Translations under genes and position numbers: made by a program
NCBI GenBank assembly: GCA_916700875.1
Contig: CAKAKS010000031.1
Coordinates: 9,387,977 to 9,451,976 of the forward strand
Reading direction: 5' to 3'
DNA from: Sebastes aleutianus
Taxonomy: Eukaryota; Chordata; Actinopteri; Perciformes; Sebastidae
Length of the DNA: 64,000 bases
Shown: one piece after another, positions 50,122 to 62,100 of the stretch
Layout of the letters: each line of letters starts with the position of its first letter
Position numbering within the stretch: the first letter of the stretch is position 1
Notes under the pieces: model-generated
What the model was told of the DNA's origin: nothing
Database searches by the model: none
Seen by the model: the letters and a program-made list of their open reading frames with translations, nothing else

Positions 50122-53100
50122 TACCACTGCCCCCAGTGAAGCGTTTTTTATTGAATGTCTGTTAAAAGAACGTGTTTTGTTCCTTGACATCCATTCAGTG
50201 TATAGGTGCCCTTTGATTTCCCTACAGTACTACTCTGGCAGTTACTTGTCACTGACAGTAGACAGTGCTTCGACACATCCATAGCGTCTGTTAAGACAGT
50301 TTAACAAAAAGTAGCTGTAGCTGTTGCAGTGTTTTTTTTTTTGGTGTCACCTTGTTTACTGTTGATTGTAATGAGAATAGAGGGAACTTTTTGGATTGGA
50401 CTGATGGATTTTTGACTATTCAAAGAGATCTGTGGGCTCAGCATAAACTGTCTCTCCTTTTGCAAAGTCTCATATAGTGCGATGAACACTCTTATTACAG
50501 TTTTCAACTTTAACTTAAACGGCATATTCCTTTACGGTGTGCCATTAAACAAGTTGTGTGGTAGGAGAATGTCGGAGAAACAAAATGTTCAGTTTCTTGT
50601 ACACATGATGATTAATAATGATCTGCAGTGATTATGTTGAAAGTAGGGGTAACTAGCCTGGTTCTGTCAACTTCAAAAATATATTTACCAGCACCTCTAA
50701 AGCTCCCTTATCAACATGGTTCTTGGCGAACATCAGCTGAGCTCAATGACTTCCTGCTGGAGAACCCGTGTAGACTCCCAGAAATCACTCCCTTTTTTAC
50801 AGCATGTACTGTAATTTCCTGTAAAACCACACCTTGACAGGGTTTTTTTTTTTTGTGTACAGATTAAACAAACGAGATACAAAGTGTTCATTTTCCCCCT
50901 GCTTCCAGGCTTTATGCTATCTGCTATGCTATTTATTCTTTATACTATCCAAGCAGACCACAGCCACCATTCACCCTCTATAGCCACCTTGAAAACCTAC
51001 ATGGATTAAGTGTTTAAATATCACTTAAAGCTTCAGTAATATTTATGTTATTCACTATCTTCTTTATACATTTCCATAGAGATACACTATTCTTAGCATT
51101 AGCTCTCTCTTCCCTCTCTTCGTCTCGCTCTTAATCGCTTGAACTCGCTCTCACACTTTTTCGTGCACTGCCATGAGACACTGGATATGTTTTCTCTCCC
51201 CTCTCACGCTACCCTCATTCCAAACCTCGCTTTAACTGAATCGACAGACAGACAGAAGGGGAGCTAATTGGCCATTATGTCAGAGGTCTTTGTACATGCT
51301 CTCAGCACTTCAGATAAGTATGGCTAAGTGGTGCTTGTATAAACATGGATCCTTATCATTCACTGAGAGACTGTAGCCTGGTGTAATGGGCCCTTCACAC
51401 TGGACGCGGTAACTCTCCACCCCTGCGCTCTGAAACGCATCAATACTCATTTCAAGATGAAGACTTCTGGAGTGCCTGTGTGCACCTTTTCAGTTGAACT
51501 CTACTGATGTGCTTCATAGGTGAAGCCCTTAATTTGCCAATGATTTTTTCTGATTTATCGATTAATTGTTTGGTTTATGAAATGTCAAAAGATAGTAGGG
51601 CTGGGACGATACAGCTGCGGTTTGTTTTGGTTGACGGATACGGAACAGATATGACGTCCCGTTACTCTGACTACAATAATAAAAGCGGAAACTTCCTTCT
51701 ACCTCCGCATAGACTCAAATGAAGCAAATATATCGGTTCTGGCATTAAAAATTGATTTCAAAATCGTAAAAAAAAAAAATCGCGATCCATAGGTGAATCG
51801 ATTTGTTTTCCCATCCCTAAAAAATAGTGAAAAAATGCCAATCACAACTTCCCAGAGCCCAATGTGATGTCTTCAAATGTCTTGTACAGTTTACAATTAT
51901 ATATGCAAAGAGAAGCCGCAAATCTAATTAACAATGACTGATCTCAGATCAGTGGATGGGATATGTTCATGCTTTATTGAACGTTATAATACCGCATAAA
52001 CACCAACCATATAACAACAGAGGAACAGATTGTACTCTGACCAAAATTACTCTAACAATCATCATTACTCAAACTTCCCTCAGCATCTAGTCAAGGACAA
52101 ACACACACACAAACTCAGACTTACAGGGTGTGGTGGAAGTTGTGGACTTGACTCATAAAATAGCCCCCTGTTGTTGGTCTCTGATCCCCATTTGTTCACT
52201 TTGTTTTAGTATTCCTTTCTTCCTGCATTTCTTCTTATACTCGTTTTATTTTTGTTTCACTCTCTTCCTCTGTTGAGGCTGGAACAGAAACCTTGGAAAA
52301 ATAAGAGCGAGGGACTTGATGGGTACAGTAACAGAGAGACCAGGACGGTAGAATTAGCTACAAAGAGAGCAAGAGAAATAAAAAAAAAAAAAAGAAATCA
52401 GGGATTTCTGCTTTAATTTACATCCACTACATACATGGTGTTGCAGGATGGTTCTCTTAGTAGGGATGATTTAAAGCCCCTGCAGGAATTGATGGTAAGC
52501 TTCAGTCCAAAAGTGCCACTGAGCAAGGCACAGGATGCTGACAAACTCAAGGAGTACTTTCTGACATCTCAGTGTGTAGTGGAAAATTTCCCTACATGGA
52601 TCAATGGAGTATCAAATTAATTTGCTCATTTCACATGAACTCGGTGAGGCATTATTGTTACTTACTGCTGACTGAATGGAAACCCTTCTGATGGTCTCAT
52701 TATTCACTGATGGCATGAAAGCAGGGTCGCAGCACCAGGCTACAAGGAATGCCATAATGGATTTCTGCCTACAAAGTTAAATTAATGCCCCATTTTTTTG
52801 TATTACATCACCTAACATGCAATCCAGACTTCAGACTTCACCTCCAAATACTGTTTGCAGATACTGTATCTTTAAATGTGTATTTAATGGCCAGGGTGTC
52901 TTGGAGTAACATTACTTATTCAGAGGCTGTTTGTTCCAAACACACTGAGCATCAATAATGAAATGAGGGGTGATTAATCTTTGCTAGTAGAGTAGTTACT
53001 GATCTGTGTGTGTGTGTGTGTTTCCTCTGTGTTGTGCTCTGTCATCACAGTGGAGGGATATCCCAGAGAAGAATGTCGCTTGTGTGTGTGTATTGTATGC

Positions 53101-56100
53101 AGTTGGGCTTGCGGTCTACTCCTGTCCTGACCTTGAACAGTTTCTTCTGACCTTGTGGCTTAGCTCTATTGATGGCAATGTGGTCTGTGCCGATTTGTCG
53201 GTCCACCGCTTTGGTCCACACTGAAATATCTCAACAACTACTGGGTGGATTATAAGGGTGGGAATCACCAGAGGCTCCACGATATAATATTATCACGATA
53301 CTCAAGTCACAATACGATCTTATTTCGATTTTAAACATTTTGCGATTTGCTGAGTATTGCGATAAGATATGTTGCGATTCATTACCTTTTTTTCAACTGC
53401 AAATTATGAAGTTGTTCAACATCTGTTTTATCTAATAAGATAAAGTTTTCTCATAGTTTTCATTCACATATCTTGAGGTCAGAGGTCAAGGGGACCCCTT
53501 TGAAGATGGTCTTGCCAGTTTTTCCTCGCCAAAATTTAGTGTAACTTTGGAGCGTTCTTCCCGACAAACTAACATGACATGGTTGGTAACAATCGATTCC
53601 TTAGGTCGTCCAGTTTCGTATGATGCCAGTATCTGGTGGGCAGTCACATTGTTAAGAGGTTAATAGTTTATATAATAAAAAATCAATACTTGATGTCTGT
53701 GTATCGACCAAGATTGTCCACGCAAAATATCACAATACTATGCTTTAACTATTTTTTGCCCCACCCCTAGTGGATTACCTTGTAATTTGGTACAAACAAT
53801 AATCTCCCTTTCAGAATGAATGATCTTTTTGATGATCATGACTTTTTTCTTTTAGCCATTATCAGGCCAAAATGTTATTTTGTCCAGTACATTAGTTTAT
53901 GACCACATACCCGCAAAGCTAATGACATACTCATCATCCTGTACTTTGTGTTTACTGATAATAAGCTAACTAAATTAAGACGGTGAACATGGTAAACATT
54001 ATACCTGCTTAGCATCAGCATGTTAGCATTGTGAGCATGTTAGCATGCTGACGTTAGCATTTAGCATTTAGCTCAAAGCACTGCTGTCTCACATAGCATA
54101 GTTCTAGACTCTAAAGCCGGGTTTATACTACTCATGTATTGTGCGTAAAGCATGAAGACTCCGCAAAGTTGTTGCAGCACTTGGTCATGTACCTCTGAAT
54201 TTTTGTAACTAGGCTTTTCAGACATGACTGCCACAATAAGATATTAATAATTAATTAGAAAGATGGCTAATTCGTTTTTTAAATGCTTTAAAAGCAGGAG
54301 ATCTTAGAAAGTAAATAGTGTGAGTGAATAGTTTGCCAGGCAAATCAAATTGTTTACAGGATGTTAAACCGTACAACCTTCGTTTCATTATAATACATTT
54401 AATACTTGACTCCTTTCTTTACAGGGATTGTATAAAGGCGATTAAGTATGACCATGAACATGAAATATGAGATTACAGTTAATTACAATTCCTTCCCGGC
54501 ATTGAGGAGTTTATGGTGTTTTGCCGGTAACACTCCTTGACTTCTTGTTTTTTTACAGAATATTTAGTTTGTATGGCCTCTGGCGTTTCGGAAAAATACT
54601 GCAACGAATAACGCAATGAGCAAAAAATGCCTTTTGTGCGTGCTTGTAGTGCACGCACCATCTGTGGAGGCCCGCGCCATGGTGACTCATGCAAGTATAA
54701 ACAAACAAATAAGATCATATCAATTATAACGGAAATAAGTTCACATGTTCACAGAACAACACCCTCAGTCCCTCGTGTTATGTCGCCGATAGCTCTTTTC
54801 CTGTTTAGAATTTATTTTCTGCTGCATGCATTTTTATTCACACCTCCACACATCTCCTGCTCTTTGTTCTAGTTTTACATCCATTCTGCTCTCCAGACAA
54901 AAGGTCTTGTTGATTTTCTCTTACAGTTCAGAGTGGTGCCACAGAGGCAATGAACCTAACTTTTTTATCCCAATGTTATTTCTTTCAAAGAATCTCTCTG
55001 TGTTTGCGTAACAGTATCTGTGTTTTGTCAGTTTCCCTTTAATGTTATTTTTAACGGTTGGTCAGAGCTGAGTTATTATTTTTAGTAACTAATGTCAGCG
55101 TATCTAACCTTTGGCAACATAAGAATTACTTGTCAAGTTCTAAATTGATTACAATTCGAATTAAAATGGACATAAAAAGAGGAGAGTTGTACAGTCTGTA
55201 CTGTAGAAGAGAGAACACTCTGTGCCACCAGTAATTCATCTTGACCCACACTGTAAATTCTCAGCAGTGTGTTGGCACCACATACTGAGGAACACTGGCC
55301 ACTGCTGGGCCTCTGGGATTTTTATTCTAGTAGTCTAATAAAACTGTTTGTGGATTCTTAAGTGATGAATCTCCCTCTCTGTGACACACCATCTTCACGT
55401 CTTCTCATTCACCTCGACCTTTTTGTCCTTTTTGTCTCATTATTAGGAGTCCCCTCAGGACAGCGCCATCACCAGGGACATTAACAGGACATTTCCAGCT
55501 CATGACTACTTCAAAGACACTGGAGGAGATGGACAAGACTCCCTCTACAAGATCTGCAAGGTGGGACACACACACACACATGCAAGAGGATGTTTGAATG
55601 GCATTTTTAAAGTCAACACGGGGCATTCAGGGGCCAGTAAAAAATAGAAAAAAATGGATCAACATAGTGGACAAAGCTTCAGCAACAGCTGTATACCACA
55701 AGAGGTGTAAACCTTTTTTTATAGATACAAGCATGTATTCCCCTCCTCCAGTCTCCACTCTGATCCACATTGTCTGCATTCAAATTTTTATTTAAATGCA
55801 ACACGCATACAGTTTAATATCCGTCTTTTCTGAAACTTGACACAGCGTATCTTTTTTTTGTACGGTAGTTTTGGAATTGGCATAAATCCACACAAAGGCA
55901 ACTCAAAATACATACGTAAAATATTCGTAAACATGAGAACAAATAACGGATTAAAAATATAGATTTGATGGAATTTCTACGCTCCCATCCATCACAGTGA
56001 AAAATTAATTAATTCAAACTAGGGCTGCAGCTAACGGTTATTTTCATTGTCGATTAATCTGTTGAATATATTCTTGATTAATCGATTAGTTGTTTGGTCG

Positions 56101-59100
56101 ATAAAATGTCCATCAATGTTTCCCAAAGCCCAAGATGACGTCCTCAAATGTCTTGCTTTGTCCACAACTCAAAATAATCAGTTTACTGTCATAGAGGAGT
56201 AAAGAAACAAGAAAATATTCACATTGAAGAAGCTGGAATCAGAGAACGTTTACTTTTTTATTCTTAAAAAAATTACTCAAACCGATAAATCAATTATCGA
56301 AATAGTTGGTGATTAATTTAATAGTTGACAACTAATCGATTCATCTTTGCAGCTCTTATTCAAACTGTACAACCTCTGTCACAATTGTTTTTTTGGGGAT
56401 GATACTGTACTGTTAAAATATAATTGGAGACTTAAACAATTGATCCTTTTGGTAGCAAAAAGCTAGAACCACTTATAGCATTCTGCATGTGAACTGCAGT
56501 CACATGTTCCCCTATAATACTGTGTAACTACTGTGTAAATGACTTGCTTTACAGTAGGTCTGATGACAAAGTTTGCATAGCAGTAGTGAGAGGTGTCGGA
56601 GCTACAGGGAACTGTTTATTAATTAACTGAACAGACGCTCTGTTTCTGGGTGGTTCAGCGAGTTCATAACAACCGCTGCTGCCTGTCTAGAAATGCAGCA
56701 CAAGTTTCTAATCGAACAAACACACACACACACACTAGACTCTACTATAATCAGTCCTGCTGCACAGCTGATACACACACACATATACGCAAACCTGGCA
56801 ACTTGTCACAAAACATTACATTATATAACGTCATATTGATCGTAAAGTGCCGCGTGTTCTTTCTCACACAGTCGAGACATTTCAACACATTTCAACCTAT
56901 AGTTCCATAATCCCAAATGAGCGGTGTGGCTGCAGTTTGTTCACTGTTTTCATTTCATTCATTATGTATGACTCAGGTGAGGGCATCAATCTCTTTCCCA
57001 GACAGGCACCTCCTCAGGTGTGTTTGAATAATTCAGCGGGCCCTCCCTTCCCTCTGTGCGTGGATTGATCCGCACTTTGTCTGTTTGACTTGCACTCGTT
57101 ATTTGTGTTTGTAGCTCAGTAGGCCACTACAGCCCCTGTTCCAAACTCTCTCTCCCTCCCCTCGTATGTACTCCATTTCCTCCATATCAACATCTCTCGC
57201 CAACCCTTTTCTTTCCCTCTCTTTGTCCTTTCCCTTCTGTTTGTCTTTTTAACAGTCTCATGGTCATTTCTCCTTCCATCATCTATGTCTTCCTTTACTG
57301 CTATTCAATTCTGAAGTGTACTTGAAGACATATGGCATACAATGCAAAAACTTCAACAACTTTAGATTTCTAAAAAGGGAATAAAAACCACTAGATATTA
57401 CTCTCAACAGCTTATGTAATATAATTCAAGTGCTCTGTAGCCAAAAAAGTCTGCTGCGAGTTCAAAAACTAAATATTTATACATGTTTTATTACACGGCT
57501 TTGTTGAATACTCAATTCTGATTGGTCAATCACGTCTGTTATTTCTTTATAGCATACCGTCGCTATGTATAACAAACCGTTGCTATGGGCGCAGTTCTGA
57601 TGTCGGACTCTGGCGGACCGTTTCTTTGTGTCAAATTATTGATTTTTAAAGTAATTAGCCGTGTAATTAGTGGGATAATGTACAGCTAACGGATCATTGT
57701 TGTGAAATAAACCCCTTCAGGGCGACTTTGTCAGGGTTTATTTCACAACAATGACTGATTCGCTGTGCGTTATCCCTTACATAATTGACTCACATGATGG
57801 TGGGTAGACAAAGATCGTCTTTGTTTTTGTGTTTGTCATTTCTCAACTGTTCTTTAATTTGTCTTTGTTTGATTTAAAGCAGTGCTAAAGGTCGAATGAA
57901 TAGGATTTGTCGGTTGCGGTTTTGTAAACACAACATTCAAAGTTGACTCCACCTACCCTGCCCAAAGGCACCAGAAGCGCATGCCCCCCTGACCGCGGTT
58001 AGGGTTAGGGTGCTCACTAGTGGCGGGTGAAAGCCAACTTTAGATTCAGAAGAAGCTTTGTCCGCTTGGCATTTATATTTTTCCTTTTTTCGGTGCCGTG
58101 TCCCCCATTTTCGTAGCTTCGTCTTGGATGCGTGCTTCCGATCTGGCACCGGGTCGCTACGTTTTTACAAAGGTTGATACCCAGAAATGTCCTGAACACA
58201 GCAAAGCAATAAAATCCAGGCAGAGGGCAGGGTCTCTGCAGATACAGACACCACCACACACTTCTATTGGGTCATAATTGATGATTGAGAGGGATTATTT
58301 TTGTATCAGTTTATACATTGTTTTTTAGGAAAATCCTCCTCATTCTGCCTTTTAAGTTTCCAGTGTATCTTGAGCCATCTTTCTCACTACCTGTCAAATA
58401 CAAGTTCAGTATTTACTGACTCTGAATTTGCCGTGGGCTGGTTTGCCAACTCCTAAGGAAAATATTTTGGTCTTCTTTTTCAGATTATATTTCATCATTT
58501 CAGTCTGTGTTGAAATCATAAATACCGTTTAATGTACCTGTAAAAAATCTTGGTTTGGATCAGCTGCAGTTGCAACGGCAACATCTGGACTAACATCTAT
58601 TATACAGTAGTTGGACAAGCAGCAACCCAGAATTGAAAATAAAAAAGATTTTATCATCATTTAATTACCCTCATCAATTTTTTTAATTCACTGTGAAACT
58701 TATTTACTGTGTGCCCGTTTGCCTTTGTCGTCTCCTTCAGGCTTACTCTGTTTACGACGAGGAGATTGGCTACTGCCAGGGACAATCCTTCTTGGCTGCT
58801 GTGCTGCTGCTGCACGTGAGTTCACATATCAGCTGGGTCCAGCAAAAAATCCTATCCAATTTAATCCACTCTGAAGAGCTGAGAGGGACTGTTTTGTTCT
58901 CATTTGACATCAGTACATTTTTGACATTCTGCAAAGCCAGAGGATTGGCTTATTTTAAATGTCTTAGAGCCTTGTCTGCAGTATATTATATGATATGCAT
59001 GATGTACTGTTACTGCACGAAAACAGTTTGCGAAAGATTCCAGATGTGAGATGGTATCTGTGGGACACTGACATTTTATTTTTATAAATAATATATAATG

Positions 59101-62100
59101 TGTTCGTGTTCATCTGCCAAGCTACTTCCCTTTAAGCACTCCTGCAGTTAAGGGACATGTCAACACTACCACCTAGTGGACAAACAACGTCAATGTCCTA
59201 TTAGATGCAGATGGAATAGAGGAGATATGTGCAAAGTATTACAACATTAAAAGGAGTTATTTAACAAGTTCAGGTAGTGTTATATAAGAACGCTGTGAAG
59301 TAAAAGGTTTAACATATTAGCCTCATCTGTGTCACTAGGATATGAATTGGCACGAGGTTCTAATAATTACTAAATCTCTTGGTCGTCTTCTTCAGATGCC
59401 GGAGGAGCAAGCCTTCAGCGTGCTGGTCAAGATCATGTTTGATTACGGGCTCAGGGACCTTTTCAAGCAGAACTTTGAAGATCTGCATTGCAAGTTCTTC
59501 CAACTTGAGAGACTCATGCAGGTATGTGTGTGTTATTTGCAGATCTAAAGTGTTTTTTTTCTGAATGTACACAAAAGCAGTGGTCGACTTCAGACTGAAA
59601 AATGTGTTAGGTGGTATACAATTGGTCTAATTACTGACAAGTGCTACTTTCTTTCTGTGTTAACCATTTTTTCTATTAATGAATCCTCTTTCCTTCCCTC
59701 TACTTGTCTACCTCTCCGTGCCCCTGTCTCTTTCATCATTTTCTCCTCTCTTCTGTCTGTCATTTGCTTTCTCTCTGCCTTAAACAGGAATACATACCAG
59801 ACCTGTACAACCATTTCCTGAACGTGGGTCTGGAGGCTCATATGTACGCCTCTCAGTGGTTCCTCACCCTCTTCACAGCCAAGTTCCCTCTTTACATGGT
59901 CTTCCATATCATTGACCTGCTACTGTGTGAGGTTAGTAGTAAAAGACACAAACCTTTCCCGGTTGCAATTCACACATAAAAATATGTACAAATGAACATT
60001 TTGTTGTATTACAGATCTAATTTTCAATTTCCACCAATTTCAATTCATTTATGTTTGCCATTTATGTACAACGTAGAAGAATGTCCTCACACTATAGCTC
60101 CATAAGAGTGCTATTTATTGGCACATCTTAGTAAGGGACGTTTCGAGTACAAGCTCTTCTTCAGACTTAATAAATTCGCACAGAGACGCCATCTTAAAAG
60201 GTTCTAAAGGCTCTGGTCACATGACAACCGCCAGTGAACCAAGTATAATCAAACGTAATGTTACATTAAACTCATATATACATAATAACATATACATACA
60301 TTTATCAAGTCATAATATAGGTAAGTACCTCTCAACAGATAAGAATAACATCGAGCCCATGGCTGTCATACTTTCTATATGGTTAGATTGGAATAGAGGC
60401 ATCTCTATATAAAAAAAAAAAACAGACTAGGATGTACCTCAAAACATATATAAGAGTAGGAATCTATATGCATGTGCCCATGAATATAAAATGAGGGAGG
60501 GAACAGCTATAACTAGAGTCAGTGTCCACATAAATAATTAGCACGGTTAGCACAAGAATCACTATATCACTTCACGATGTGCATATACAAATCAGAGGAA
60601 AAGGCCATAATACCATGTAAACAAGGACCACTTACTTTGCCATTTATGTACACACATTATTCCATACTAACAATGGATTTTTTTTGGTAACACTTTATAA
60701 TAACCATAATCAAGAAATGGTAAATTGATAGTTAATTGATTAGTTAATAGTTATTTTACTGTTAACAAACAATGAAATGATAATTAACAATGTTTACCAG
60801 TTACTAGTAATGCTATAATTTATGTTATTTTATCATTAGTTTGTGTAATATGAAATAATTTGTTTATGAATTATATTTTATATCATAGCTGATAATAGCC
60901 GATAATAATTACATTCTGATTACATTAGTAAACTATTAACTGTTTATTATTGCACACATTATAACATTATTATGTTTACCAAGTTTAATTAATTAACTAT
61001 TTAATAATGATGGTTATTGTAAAGTGTTACATATTTTTATGTACTGTAAACAATGATAAAGTAATTGAACTAAAAAACAAAAGTACTCTAAGGAACCCCA
61101 TTGTTATGACACCCTAAACAGAGCTCATGTGCATCCTGTTTATTTTGATCATCTATCTCTACAAGATTTGTTGACTGTGGCAATTTCAAGCACTGAAAGC
61201 ACCCCACGAGTTGATATAATAATAATAATAATAATAATAATAAAGTTTTGAAGTGAAGTTTGGAACATTGAACACTCTTCCAAGAGCTGGTTGTTAGGCC
61301 AGAGTCAGTAAAACGTTTATCCACTTGAGGGCCTCAAAGAGCAGTTTGCCTGATGAGACAAATATGTATTTTTTTGTCCTGAATGTCAGGCTCTACATCT
61401 AGTGAAAACCATGCCCCATTAATAACCTGAATAACGCAGGACACCATGATGCTGTAATGATGCATCGGAACTGGGAGACTGATCAAGATCTAGGAGATGA
61501 TGGACAGACCCAAGTACAGAGAGGAAAAACCTGCTTCAAATCACACAGAAGCTCAGACTAAGAGGAAGATTGACCTTTCAGCATGGTGGTCCAAGCCAAG
61601 ACAACTGGAGTGTCTTTAAAGTTGGTCAGCCAAATCCCGAACAGTCTGTGGAGAGATGTTCAATTTGAAGTTTTTCAACTTCCCATGAAGTCTGACAGCG
61701 CTGATAAATAATCTGCAAGGAAGGTTAGGAGAGTCTCTGCAAATCCAAATATGCAAAGCTGGTAAAGGAATTCCATTAGCAGCAACCGCGGCACTAAAAC
61801 ATACTCTCATGTTTAAATGTTAAAGAATAGAATTCCTTTATTGCAGAGTACAACGAAATGAAATATCAATCCTGACGGTGCATACACATCTATTAAACAG
61901 TAGTACAAATAAAAAAGACATCTTATAAATAGAACATTTATATTTGCTTGAACTATAAAGACAGTAAAATATTGCACTTCAGATATTGCACGTTGCATAT
62001 TGTTGCATATTGAGTTGTACTGGCACTATATACAAGTATTAAATAAATACGAGAGTAAATATGTACAAAGGACTAAACCAAGGTGCAGTTGGAATGTAAA

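Noticed and set aside
58693..59049. 118-codon frame including coding exon 14
   Set aside because: It reads through the donor at 58816 into intron; only 58741-58815 is coding.
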